A DNA stretch of 64,000 nucleotides from assembly GCA_963580455.1 (NCBI GenBank), contig OY756957.1:30472501-30536500 (forward strand), in the 5' to 3' direction. Numbering within the stretch: the stretch's first letter is position 1; every line of letters begins with the position of its first letter. Origin of the DNA: Euonymus europaeus. Lineage: Eukaryota; Streptophyta; Magnoliopsida; Celastrales; Celastraceae. Below the pieces are notes generated by a model that had not been told where the DNA came from, did no database searches, and worked only from the letters and a program-made list of their open reading frames with translations. A program made the translations under genes and the position numbers. Below, in pieces: positions 47,088-59,464 of this stretch.

Positions 47088-47583
47088 TTTGTGGCTTCAA
47101 TCCAAAGACACAGAGATGAGATTGTCAGAATGATATCCACAGCTATGGAGTCTTAAAGAAGAAGAAAAAAAAGAAGACCTGATCTTCGACGAAAACTCGT
47201 GGTGCGTTGTGACGGTGACTCTGGGGGGCGAAATGGAAACGTCACTTCAGTGAAGCTATCGGTGCTGTTACATTTACATCCACGTCGAATTAAGACTTAA
47301 ACGACGCCGTTTATAACATACTGACTACAGTCCTGAACTTGCGGTGATCCAAGGAACTTGCGTTGTTACGTTCTCAGTCGTTGACTTGAAGAACGTGATG
47401 GGCCGAGCCCAATTGAAAGTTTTATTGTACTAAAAGCCCATAGAAATAATTAACAATAAATTTAACTTCTATTCTCTTTCTTATAGAAATAAATAATAAT
47501 AATTAATGTTTTTCCAACGACTGTCCACCTCTGACTCTTAAGTCTTAAGTCTTTGTCACTGCTCCTATTGTATCTGCCATTCC
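47088..47583. promoter_or_regulatory. Shared divergent promoter of the PMP3-like and zinc-finger genes, with site II motifs
   Basis: The 496 bp between the two start codons must hold both promoters. ATGGGCCGAGCCCAAT at 47398-47413 contains inverted TGGGCC/GGCCCA-type site II elements (TCP-factor targets common in constitutive genes). A further AGCCCAT lies at about 47436-47442. AACGACGCCGTTT at about 47299-47311 is another palindromic promoter motif frequent in plants. Function is inferred from motifs. Confidence 0.5.
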
Positions 47584-50500
47584 ATGGAATTCAAGTTTCG
47601 CGATGTGGATGATCGGCCGCCGACCTATTACTTCCCTTCTTCGGTCTCCGAACCCGGCCACTTGCCTGACCTGTCATTACTAGGTATATTAAGAATTTTG
47701 TTTTTATAGGGAAGTAAATAAAAATTGGTTTTTGCCCGGAAAATTTTGATCAATTCGATTAATTCCATCGTGCAGGAGCCGGTTATCCTAGCAGGCCTGA
47801 CTCAATTTTGTGGCCAACCAATGTCCATGAAGCGACGCAGCGGGAGATCGAGAAACAGCAGATCCGGCAAGAGATAATTGCGGCAGAACAGCGGCGTTAC
47901 GTGCTTGAAGCAGAGGTGAGGAGGGAGCTGATGATGGAGAGAGAGATAGCATGGAGAAGAGCAGAGGCAGTGACAATGCAGCTTGACCGGAGGATTCCGT
48001 TCATCCCCCAATATGGCGTCGGATTTCCGGTTGATGAAAGAATGGCCTTGGCACGCGGCAGCATGTTTGACTTGCGGCCGTCATCACAGTTACGGAAGCC
48101 CGTGGCTGTGGTGCGTGGAATCAATTCTGCTTCAATGGTTAACACCGATAAAGTGATCATGCTGGTTAGTTTTATGATTTTAGTTCTTTTTGCTAAATTT
48201 CTGGTGACTTATATGCATGCTGACCCATCCTAACTTTCCTTATTGACTGATTTTTGCCTTCATATTTACGGTCTATGCTCTTTTAGATATTTGTGTGTCT
48301 GGTGGTAAAGTAGGAATTTTTCGTCAGAATTTATTTAGACGAGAGCACTGAGCACCACGGAACTGGCTTCTCTGCATTGGTAAGAGTCTAGGGTCCTGGT
48401 TAAACTTTAGCCAAGCTATTTTTGGTTTCTAGTGTTGTTTAGGTTAACTCTACTCAAAGTGTTGCTGTTTCATGAGTTTTTATATGACAGCCTTCTTGCT
48501 AGACTTGGTTGATATAAATCTCAGTTCTTTTTACCCTTCTGAATTTCTTCATCGTGGATAAGTTATCTCTTTACTGAGATTTCACGAGCACACATGCATT
48601 CATAATCTTATAAATGTATATGTTAACATTCACAGGCATGCATATGTAGTAACTAGTAACTTAGTAAGTGGTCTTTATATATGCATGATACTTGATGACG
48701 TAATTATACTTGGTTAAGAAATTTCTTTTAAGACAAGCGAACATGTGGTCTTGTGGTTAAGTTATAGAAGTGCAACTTAGAGGTCACAGCTTCAAACCCC
48801 GAAAACAATCTCTTTGCATATTATGCGGGGCAAGGCTGCGTGCATCTTGTTTGTCCATGACTCTGTCCACTGCAGCTTTGTTTGGCTTTGACAGACGAAC
48901 ATGTGACTCAATGGTTAAGTTGCAGAATGATGACTTGTTATGTTTGAAATTATTACATTGAAGAAGTGTTTGAAATGGTTAATAGAACCCAACTCACTTA
49001 GCACCAGGTTTAAAAAAAGTATTTTGAATCAGACTCATTTGTTTTATGGGTTTGATAACTCTATTCAAACCCTTAAATTGCTAGCAGGATTGAATGATCG
49101 ACAGTTCAGCAAACTTTTCCCACCCCTTTCCATGTCTCATATTCTTTCATTATTGCATGCCATCTTTTTTGGTTGATAGTATGAACTGTTTCACATAGTT
49201 AATGATCTTGGATGACTTGTGCTATAGTTGTATTGCATATTTGATTTGATAGCTTGTGCTACTTAGTTTTCCTGATAGCTTGTGCTATGTAGCTGACTTT
49301 GATAGGTCACTAGCTATACAGGTCAATCATGTAGTGTAAGTATAGCAAAAGGTGTGTATCCGTGTATATCAAACCTTGTGCAACATGTGTATAGGTTATT
49401 TCAATATCCTTACTCAAACCATTGGGTTCAAGAGCATACACCAACCTGAGTATTTCTTCTCTTGTACAAAATACTAACTGAAATAACACCAACATACTCT
49501 ATCCTTTCCTATTTCTATTTTTTGAACCAAATGTGCAACCCCTTCTCCCAGTATTACTTTTCATGCATCTTCTATTTTTCCTGCCACCGGGAGGGGGAGT
49601 AAGGTGTTGGACTTTTGGAAACTAGAATTACTTCTTTTTTTTTAAACAGAGATCAGACTAGGATTGTTGAAGAATCAGAGGGAAAATGAAAAAAAAGGCT
49701 GCTATTCATCACACCTAGGATTCCTTGGTATAACTACGAAGGATGGATAATGATTCGTTATAAACGAAACCCAATCAAAGTGAGTTCGTTGCTAGAAACT
49801 CTCGCTTGTAATCATTCAGTTACCAATTATAGTGTTTAGATGTTACATGCATATTTATAGGCTCTCGCTTGTAGTTCTTGATGCAGAAACTTGGAATTTG
49901 ATATTTGAATAATTGGCAACTGAGTCCAAAATGAACTTCGGAATCCATGATCTGGTGTGCTTGAGAAATGTTATCCCACAATCAGGGATTCCATTTATTC
50001 AAACCATGGGTTATAGGTTCGAATAACTGGAACAATCTCAGTTGAATACGAGAGTTTAGACTACATAATCTATTTCATGTATCCCACAAAGAAGGCAAGA
50101 GCATTATGGACTGAGTTTGACATTCTTTTTCTTCCAAACTTTTGACTGGGTGCTTATGTGCACATTTGCATAAACAAACCATAAACCAATGGCGTTTTTT
50201 TTGCTTTCTTGTTCTGAAGTATTTCTGGACTCTAGCTTTCTCACTTTTTGAAAAGACAAAGACACATAAGAATTCTCTAGTTTGTTTGATGTGTGATGCT
50301 TGAAATCATTGACTTGAAAGTTGAAACTACGGGTGCATTGTCTGACAGATCAAACTTATAGCTTACAGGAGAGTACTTACCTCTAAATCAAGTCATTTGA
50401 ATAAGCTGTGCTTCTCAGTTTGGTATTGATGAATATAGCATATTTATAGAACCTTGCAATGGAGTTTGTAAATATGGAAAATTGGATGATACAACATGCT

Positions 50501-52332
50501 GATACATTTTCATTTTAGCGTAGCAAAACTTTCTATTATTAGTTTTTAATTAACCTCTTCCTCACAACTATATTTTCTCCGATTGTTTATGTGTCTTCAC
50601 TTCTTTGGACCATTGTCTTTGATGAATTTCATATAGGTCTTTCATGATATTTTGCATAATCTGAAAAAGTAAGAACGTTGAGATTTAAGATTTACCCACT
50701 TTTAGAGCATAGTGTGGAAACAGTAATAAGGTTTACAATATTCATCGGTTGATATATATTATCATTAGCACTGGTGATGTACTGTTTCCTAGCATTCTTT
50801 TGTAGGCTAAACCTGGTCAAAATCTGGCTGGAACAAAGAGCAAGGTTTTGTCACCACCTGTAGCTGGTTCTGGTTACCTTCCTTTCGCAGCTGGTTTGGA
50901 GAAGAAGCCCAGGGAGGAGTTGAGTTGTGCGCTTTGTCAGGTTAGTTCAATAACTGAAAGGGGTTTGAATGAACATCTTCAAGGAAAGAAGCACAAGAAC
51001 AAGGTAGCAGCATTGATGAAGCACAATGTTGGAGCAGCACTGGGAGCTCAGCAGATGGGAAAGAAGTCCAGTGCTTCATGCATGCCAAAAGGAAGTGAAA
51101 AGCCTTCCGAGCTTGAAGAGACTATTGAAAAAGTTATGGTGGAACCGCTTCTTCTGGGAAGTGAAAAGCCTTCCGAGCTTAAAGAGACTATTGAAAAAGT
51201 TATGGTGGAACCGCTTCTTCCGGGATTGAAGTCCAGTACCTCATGGATGCCAAAGGAAAGTGAAAAGCCTTCCGAGCTTAAAGAGACTATTGAAAAAGTT
51301 ATGGTGGAACCGCTTCTTCCGGGATTGAAGTCCAGTACCTCATGGATGCCAAAGGAAAGTGAAAAGCCTTCCGAGCTTAAAGAGACTATTGAAAAAGTTA
51401 TGGTGGAACCGCTTCTTCCGGGAAAGAAGTCCAGTACCTCATGGATGCCAAAAGGAATTGAAAAGGCTTCCGAGCTTAAGGAGACTATTGAAAAAGTTGT
51501 AGTGGAACCGCTTCTTCCGGGAAAGAAGTGCAGTACCTCATGGATGCCAAAAGGAAGTGAAAAGCCTTCCGAGCTTAAAGAGACTATGGAAAAAATTGTA
51601 GTGGAACCGCTTCTTCCGGGAAAGAAATGCAGTACCTCATGGATGCCAAAAGGAAGTGAAATGCCTTCCGAGCTTAAAGAGACTATGGAAAAAATTGTAG
51701 TGGAACCGCTTCTTCCGGGAAAGAAGTGCAGTACCTCATGGATGCCAAAAGGAAGTGAAAAGCCTTCCGAGCTTAAAGAGACTATGGAAAAAGTTGTAGT
51801 GGAACCGCTTCTTCCGGGAAAGAAATGCAGTACCTCATGGATGCCAAAAGGAAGTGAAAAGCCTTCCGAGCTTAAAGAGACTATGGAAAAAGTTCTAGTG
51901 GAACCGCTTCTTCCGGGAAAGAAATGCAGTACCTCATGGATGCCAAAAGGGATTGAAAAGCCTTCCGAGCTTAAGGAGACTATTGAAAAAGCTATAGTGG
52001 AACAGCTTCTTCACATTAAAATTAATCATCCAGAAGAGGAAGCAGTAAAAGCAGAAAAGAAAAATACAAATGCTAATGCTTCAGGGAGGAATAATGTAGC
52101 AGCAACCAGGCCGAAAGAGGAGACGGGAGAACTAGGAAGGAAAAAGCATGAGTTTTGGTGTGAAATTTGCCAAATTGGTACCGACTCTGAGAAGGTGATG
52201 GGAGACCATAAAAATGGGAAGAAGCACAAGAATAGGCTACTAGGACTTGGCGGAAACACTGTAGCTGTTCCGATAGGGAAGACTGCGGAGCAAAGTCAGA
52301 AGGTGACAAATGCAGACTTGGTGACTGAATAA
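47584..52332 (+). CDS. Two-zinc-finger (U1-type C2H2) protein with a ten-copy 33-residue repeat
   Basis: Three exons (47584-47683, 47776-48164, 50806-52332) give 671 residues. No named orthologue is recognised. Order: N-terminus MEFKFRDVDDRPPTYYFP; a charged helix (about 57-95, IEKQQIRQEIIAAEQRR...) likely coiled coil; zinc finger 1 (C204, C207, H220, H226); the repeat block 249-567; zinc finger 2 (C615, C618, H631, H637). Both fingers are C-x2-C-x12-H-x5-H with GKKHKN, the U1/matrin type that binds double-stranded RNA or RNA-protein complexes, so a nuclear RNA-binding role is likely but inferred. Repeats read KKCSTSWMPKGSEKPSELKE and continue with TMEKVVVEPLLPG; nine are full length and one has 22 residues. 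The 2.6-kb intron 2 holds a SINE relic. Confidence 0.85.
48738..48945 (+). mobile_element. tRNA-derived SINE relic with a partial second head
   Basis: A pol III A-box-like phrase (tggtcttgtggttaag, 48745-48760) and a B-box-like phrase (ggtcacagcttcaaacccc, about 48782-48800) are followed by 'aacaatctctttgcatattatgcggggcaaggctgcgtgca', which resembles the body of Au-type plant SINEs (…cctcttgcaaaatgcagggtaaggctgcgtaca…). At 48896 the 5' head starts again (cgaacatgtgactcaatggttaagttgcag), giving a head-to-tail partial dimer. It lies in sense orientation in intron 2 of the zinc-finger gene. The family name is from memory. Confidence 0.6.
51061..52017 (+). repeat. In-frame minisatellite, 99-bp unit, ten copies
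   Basis: Nine 99-bp units and one 66-bp unit (the second) stand head to tail, 957 bases in all, inside exon 3 of the zinc-finger gene. Units 3 and 4 are identical in protein, and units 6-9 differ by one to three residues, so the array expanded recently and stays in frame. The first and last units are the most diverged, as expected for array edges. Confidence 0.95.
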
Positions 52333-53553
52333 ACGAATGAAAAACCCACTGAAAATGTTTCTGCAGGTACAAATGGATCAAGAACATCTGCTTTGGAGAT
52401 TTAATTATTAAGAAAAAGGGCATTATGAGTTGCAAAAGGTACTTCTTCCTGCTTGAGAGGTAACTTGGAGTAGCGGATTTTCTCACTAAACTAATTAATG
52501 CTGTGTATAATAGTCCATTGTTAACTCAAGCTTTGAGTTTTACATGGACATTTTACATAGATTATTGCTGACCAATACAGTACTTGGCCATTTGGTTTCA
52601 ATTTGTTGTGTTGGTATAGTAATTGAATTTACAAGTAATTGAATTGTGGGAATTTGATATTTTTTAAGATTGTTCTTAATTTCTTATATATATAAAAGGT
52701 GAATAAAAAATTCGAAAATAAAAAATGTGTACATAATATAATATAAAATATATGGTCTTAGTAATAGATTTTAAAATAAAGTATAAATGTATGCATGTAT
52801 GAAAATATATTTGATACAAATGAGTAAAGATATAATTGTAAATAATTTATAATTATTAGAGATATATTTGTTTAAACAACAAATATTTTGATAACGAGTT
52901 TCCTTGTTTTTCGAACCATTCTCATTACCAAGTAATCCAATTATAATACATTTTTTACATACATGAGATGATGGAAATACCAAACTAATCAATCAAATTT
53001 ATTTAATTGTAACATTAGAATTGGGCTTAAAAAATCTTTGAAGAAATAAAAGTGTCTACTTTCTACGAGTGATTTTCTTGACAGAAACCTGCGATAATTG
53101 TCTTTCTTTTCTATTTTACATGTCCTGTCTGAAGAACAAAATCTTATTACAAGTCCAAACTAAACAGGCTTGAGTCAGAACCAACCAAAACACCAAAAAT
53201 TTCAAACTTCTAATACTTGATGCCGGCCTGAGGAACATATTATAAGGAAATGGAACCAGTCAAGCAAAGACAAACTTAGAATCTAGATTCTGGCATAAGA
53301 ATTTTTAGCAGAATACCAAAATGTCATCTAGTTTACTCCGACCAAGAAATTCACCAGGACTAACCAACATTTACAAGGTAGAGAGGAGAAAAAAGTCGAT
53401 GCCCATAAAATCATCATTATCTTAATGACTATATACTATTTTCCCTCACAAACGAAAATAAGAATGCAAATTGGGTATCACTCGGAAAGGTGAGGCCAAC
53501 TTTCCAAAACACCAAACTGTAAAATATTCAAGTTCGAACCCACAAAGACGGTT
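52333..53553. other. Convergent intergenic region
   Basis: Lies between the 3' ends of the zinc-finger gene and the FDLN-repeat gene. Left and right margins should be 3' UTRs; the middle (52660-53040) is highly AT-rich with no gene seen. Confidence 0.4.
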
Positions 53554-55244
53554 TTAAACCCTCAATGCTAGCTGGTCTTGCCATGAGATCTTCCTCTTCC
53601 CCGACTTGCTTGGACCGTTGCCATTATTTCTACAGGCTGATAACATCACATCATTGTATTGCTCATCACTTCCAGCTCTAATTGAACTTTTCTTCAGCTC
53701 CTCTGTTCTCGATGGCTCGCGATTACCCCGCAATTCTTCTTCCTCTATCTGCATCATTATTAAAAACAGGAACTCATTAGCTCAGTTAAAAATAAACATG
53801 GATTCATAGCCAACAGAAGTTATATAAGTTGCTAATTTGATTACCAAAATCTGGTTTAAATCAAAAACTGGGGTTGCGTTTCGAACAGCAGCCTCCTTTC
53901 CACTTTCAATTCTTTCCCTTTCATTCAAGTCAAGAACTGATCTGGAATCCTGTAAAGCAGCTTCTTTTGCACCATAACTCTTGTGCTTCTGGCTTAGGTC
54001 AAAACTTGAAGCAAGGTTTTTCAAAGTGGCTTGCCTTTCAATGTAAGTCTTTCCCTTCTTGTTCAAATCAAAATGTGGAACTGGAGGTGGCAAGGCAGCT
54101 TTCTTTCCATTCCGACTACTTTTCCTCACAACGTTTCTACCTTTAATTTCAGAACTCTGTGGCTGCTGTTGTTCGGGCCGGGAGCTTTGAGACTGGTTTT
54201 GCATCAACTGCGTGTAACGCTGCCTCAAAAATCTATATTCGAAAAGAGGGAGATTTCAAAGTTACTTCATGAGGCTAACTGCAATATAAGCAAATTCACC
54301 AAATACACAAAGGAATAGGATTGATACCGGACTTCAGCCAAGAGGGTCAGTCTTTTCTGTTTCGTCAACTCCAATCTCTTCTTTTTGACCTCTGTTTCCT
54401 GAATTGGAATCGACAATGTTTATCCACCATAGGAAACCAAGAATGCCAAATAATTTCGACAGAGACTAATATGCAGTTAACAAGTAAAAACTATAGCAAA
54501 GACACCTCAGACAAATAATGGGGAAAAACAACAAACAGGAAATTTAGATTCATATATACAAGAGAGTGTTGAAAGCAACATAGAAGTTAAGGCCTTAGAA
54601 AAAAGTTCACCTTCTAACAATAGTCCCAAATAAAAAATTCAAGCAAATACATCAAAAGGCTCACATGCTTCTGTCTACTGGTGGAGGTATTTATTACGTT
54701 CACATATAAGTTTAGATCCTGAGCTTAAAAATGGTTCTTGAAATAAAAAGCAAAGATTAGTTAAACTTTGAAGAAAACAAAATAAAATATCAGAATTTCC
54801 CTTCATCAGTTTTACTAGTAATCCTAAACCAGAAACTGAAACCTCGAAACAGAAACTCCCCAGAGAAAAACTTCACTCCCCAGCTTCAACGATGCAGGAT
54901 CTCAATCAATCAAAATAAAAGAGCCAAAGACGAATTAAAATAATCTCTTCTTCTTATTCTTGGCTTTACCAGGCAACCAAACAAGCCAGCAAACATAGAG
55001 AAGAAGCCCACAAAGTAAAATCAAGGCCCTCGTCTAGAGAATCACACAAAAGACCAGATCTAAAGGAAAACCCACAGAGAATCACGAAACAACGAAAACC
55101 CACAAAAGAATTTACCTTGAAGAGCTCCTCATAGTCTTGCAAGAGACTCTGATGTTTGAAACTGATTGGGTCTCCATATACCTCGTATGGAGACGGAGGT
55201 GTATTTCTAGAAGCCACAGCAATCCCTTTCATCTTCTTCATCAT
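53554..55244 (-). CDS. Plant-specific protein with 23-residue FDLN repeats, unknown function
   Basis: Four exons (55244-55116, 54398-54328, 54232-53845, 53748-53554) give 260 residues. The N-terminus MKGIAVASRNTPPSPYEVYGDP is followed by a helix through exon 2 (ETEVKKKRLELTKQKRLTLLAEVRFLRQRY, coiled coil). Residues 120-188 are three exact 23-residue repeats led by HFDLN, SFDLS and VLDLN, with a fourth start VFDLNQ at 189. Each repeat also keeps a KEAAL-like helix. The tail is basic (SGKRKISWQDQLALRV). I recall related uncharacterised Arabidopsis proteins at At4g30630 and At5g57910, the latter carrying a doubtful 'methyltransferase G' label; no methyltransferase motif is visible. DLN motifs resemble EAR repression motifs, so a nuclear adaptor is possible. 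Initiation could also be at 55232. Confidence 0.8.
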
Positions 55245-57540
55245 CAGATTACAGAGAAGCAAAATAATCCAGATACCAAATCGAAGCAACTAAGCAGAGA
55301 AACAAAAAGAAATAGGCAGAGGAAGAGTCTCAATGATAAGATCAGAGAAATGTGAAGAGGTAAGAAAGAGACGGAAGAAAAATAAATAACAAAGAAAGAT
55401 AAGGGTTGAGAGAGAGAGATGGGGATAGAAACAAGAAAGGAAGTGAGAGGAAGGTTCTTGCTTTCCTGTTTTCTCTGTGAAACTCTGACCAAGACAATGA
55501 AAACCCAAAGAAGCCCACATAATTCGGTGAAAGAAAATGTTTTTTCTTTTGAGAGTTTGAGAGACATTGATGAAGATGGGATTTTTTGGGGTTGCAGGGA
55601 GGGTATTTCTGGTACACATGTTTTTATCCATTGTGCTGTGAGAGACAAAACAGAAAGAGAGAGGGGCTGGTGAAAGGAGTTTTTGTGAGGTGGGTTTGAT
55701 TGGGAGGACAATTGAAGACATCTACTGTGTGTATGGATCTATCCATCTATGCATACTCTATATTCTCTTTCTTTCCCTTCCCTCTCTCTCTCTCCATCTC
55801 TCGGTCTCTCCTTTCCTTTTTTGTTTTTGTTCTCTACATAAATTTTGGTCCAGCTGGGCCATTGAAGAGGGAAAGATTAGTTGGGTGTGGTGTGGACTTT
55901 CTTTGTGGGTGGAGTTTCCATGCTTTCTTCTTTCTTTGTGCATCTGCGTGTGTAGACAGGGATATGAAAATGGGGGGCTGAAAAATAGGCAAAAAGATAG
56001 AGTTGATTCTCTGTTTTTTGATGTGTTACTGTTGTAGATTCTGACCATAGGGCTTCAGAGTTCAGACCCATTATATTATTATTATAATATATTATATTAT
56101 TATTATATGCTATACAAAAGTAACAAAATCACAAACAAAATACAAAATCAACGATCACATCCCTCTTTTTACCTTTTACGAGGTTCCTGACTTCCTTTCC
56201 CTTTGTTGCCATGCATACCATATGGCTTTGGAATTTTCATCATCTGTATATCTCCAATGACTTTTCACAGTAGCCAGATGTGAAACAAAACTTGCCAGTT
56301 CTCTCACATTATCTCTTTTATTAAATTTTCAGCCAATGCCCAGAAATTATTGATAAGAGCTTAAAATATATTTCCTTGAGAGGGTAAACTGGTAGTTATA
56401 TGAGCAAAACTTTCTTCACTACTCTACCTGTCTAGGTAGCCACTGTTAACTGATAGGGGAAGCTTTCAACGCACTTGGCTGGTTACATGATTTTTTTTTG
56501 TCCATTAAAGCATGTAAGAAAGTGGATGCCAAAAAAATAATTTAGCACCCCAAAGTCCTACCCGCCATGGAAGACTTGTTGACTTCATCTATAGAGTTGG
56601 AGAATATGAGAAATTTGAAAGAATTTGAACCGCTTCCACCACAAACATTACCAATTCTTCTCCCGCTGGGTTCCTTTTGTCACAATGTTGTCGGTGGAAA
56701 CAGATTTTTCCTAAACTTGTAAATGGTGGATTTCTCATATAATACTATGCATTTTATTTAAAATTTCACACCTCTCATACACTCCAACAATATTATTTGT
56801 TTTAGATCATATCCAAGAGTCCAACTGGACCGAATAACCTGATTTCGATATCATGTTATAAATTTCACACCCCATATACACTAACATATTTTCCACTTTA
56901 GACTGTCTGATTCATTGGATACAATAAACTCATATATGAGTTATCCGATTCGCATAGATATATTATGCCTCCACAACTTTGTTCCTCCTTAACTTAGCTA
57001 CTAAGTGTCGAAACTCATGAGTCAAAGCTCAACTCAAGTGGATTAAGAAATAGACATTTTTAATGTTGAGGGTGAGCATTAACATTTATTGAGTGTTTTT
57101 TGAGTTCACGCCTCTTTCGATCTGGAACTCTCTTACACATTTCATAGAGAAGATGCATGATAATTGTTCATTTGTTTATTATCGACTTATATTGTTAGAT
57201 TCGAATTATTTTTACAAGTCAGTAGCAGAGCTAAAGGTCAGCGAAATCTCCCCGAGGGGCACGAATACATGCATGTTTTCCTTCCACGACATTGTACCGT
57301 ATGGTCCCGCATAAACAAGGCGAAAATGATATGTATGCATAAATTTTAGCATTTATAATATTCATATGTGAGTAGGGATGTGATTTTGAATTTTCAAAGT
57401 TTAATTTGGAGTCAAAGTGAGCGATTATGATTATTCCATAGAATTATGGATACCAATTTTTATGGAATAATTTTGGAATGAAAATCACTGGAATCTTTAT
57501 CATTTTTGTCTATGAATATCTATCCGCAATACAAACAAGG
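55245..57540. other. Upstream region of the FDLN gene and AT-rich intergenic DNA
   Basis: Positions 55245-55830 are strongly purine/pyrimidine-biased (GA-rich then CT-rich), which opens long frames on both strands that are compositional artefacts; this is the probable 5' UTR and promoter of the minus-strand gene. At 56070-56107 there is an AT-only palindromic stretch (ttatattattattataatatatt...). From 56450 to 57540 nothing is recognised. Confidence 0.45.
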
Positions 57541-59464
57541 TGAAGGGAATCAAGTGTGCACGTGTTCATGTTAATGTGAGAGTTGTTCGGAATATATACA
57601 AGGCATGTAAATATCATATTGCATGATAATATTTATTAATAATAGTCATTATTTATTTTCAATGAGAATTTATATAATATAATGTCGTGTGGGTATTTTT
57701 GAATATTTCATATAATAAATGATATGTTGTGTAAATTTCGACTTACACGCGGAAGATTATGTAATTAGTTATTGTAGAATATAAGTTTTAGTTCATAACC
57801 TAAGATAAAATTCGGAAAGTGATTGGTACGGTTGTAACCCGTGATTAAATATGTTTATCTTGACTACGAGAATGTTATAGTTCTAACTTCATGTATTAAT
57901 ACACTTGTGTGTATTGAATTGGACCAAGTCAAGGAATGTGTTTTTATACCAACTATATAAAGCAAATACCTTATAATTATTATGAGTGTTTATAATTTTA
58001 ATATCAATACAATTAATATGAACTGAATATTGTTTTGAGTCACAAAAGAGTGAGACTCGTTTATGAGTCAATAAACTCAGTGAATTAGACAACGATAGTA
58101 CATTGATCAGGAATATTTTTTGTTGAAGGAAACGATGTCTCGATTTAGGGATTGATGATACCCCCGAGAAAACTTGTAAGTTTTGATCTTGTCAAACTAC
58201 ATATGAATTTAATTATCCGATACGTTAAATAAGTTAAGCTTAAGTCTCGAAATCTATCATTTATGAATTAAATTGTAAGTATTTTAATTTATAAATAAGA
58301 TATCGGTTTTCTAAATATGGGGAGTTAATAAACATTTAATAGATAGGTCAAAATATATTTTGAGGACATTGCAAATCTTAAGTGGAGTTAATTGTAATTT
58401 ACCAAAGGAAGAAAGTAGATTATGAAATTTGAAATTTTCTTTGTGGTATTAAGTCAAACTATATTTGCTAAGAGATTTTTGTTGTGCCTCTATAGTCTAT
58501 ATAAAGAACTCAAAGTGTCTAGGGTTTCAAATGTTTTTTCCCACTTAAAAAACTGAAACCCTAGGCAGTTGCTTTTTCACTAGAGTTCGAGTTTCTAGAA
58601 TGAGATCACACAGTAGAAGGCGTCTGGTGTCCGAGCTCTAGTCCCCGTTTGTGATCCATACATCTTTCTATTATTGTGTTTGGTTCGCGATAAAAAGAAG
58701 AAGAAGTCGTTTGTCGTTACTTGTTGGGTGTGCTAGTTCTACTAAGATCAATCAAAAAAATCTTCAAATGTATAAGTCTTAATCGATTGATTGTAGAACA
58801 TATCTAAAAAAAATTAAATTTGTCATGCTTGTGTACTTTGTCAACCAAAGGATCCTTTCGGTTCAATTTGTTTTTCCACCCTTCAAGAGCAATATGCTAT
58901 TTATATGCAACGCTTTTCCGACAATCCTTGTGACGCGTGTCCATCGTTAATTAGACTGTGTTGTAGAAGAATGAACCCTTCCTAAAGACCCTAACCTCAA
59001 ATCTTTCTTCTACCTCCCTCCTCTTGTCAGTCCTTTCCTTTCTCTCTATCAATTCTTGTTATGCCTAGCCTATTTCGTTGCTAAAAAATCAGAGATTTAT
59101 GGAGAAATTATTCAATGGTTTGAGAACATTTTCACATGGCACACCCAAGGGTGTGGATGGACATCCACATGAGAATGATGTCAATTAAAAAATAAGAGAG
59201 AATACATATTGATATCAATTACACTATTCGATGTGCCATATAAGATATACACCCCGATCATTGAATAATTTCTCAGATTTATGATCAAAAGTTTACAATT
59301 CTCATTCAATTGTCGTTGCACACTCTATAAATTGAAGGGCTCCAAATCCATCATACAAACTTCCTTATACAGTAATCTTCACTTTAATTAATATAATTTC
59401 AATACATTTGAAATAAATATATATTCCTCTTATATATTTTTATACAAAAGTGTTACATAACTCA
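57541..59464. other. Gene-free region, possible degraded LTR retrotransposon or solo LTR
   Basis: No coding frame of note. A good TATA box (TCTATATAAAG, about 58496-58506) is followed by C/T-richer sequence with 'aaaccctag' phrases in inverted positions (58517-58565), which would suit an LTR promoter and R region. Terminal TG...CA, target duplication and primer-binding site were not found, so this is only a suspicion. Confidence 0.25.

Noticed and set aside
55290..56048. Several long frames on both strands upstream of the FDLN gene
   Set aside because: Caused by GA/CT-rich composition that lacks stop codons; translations are Ser/Leu/Phe-rich with no domains.
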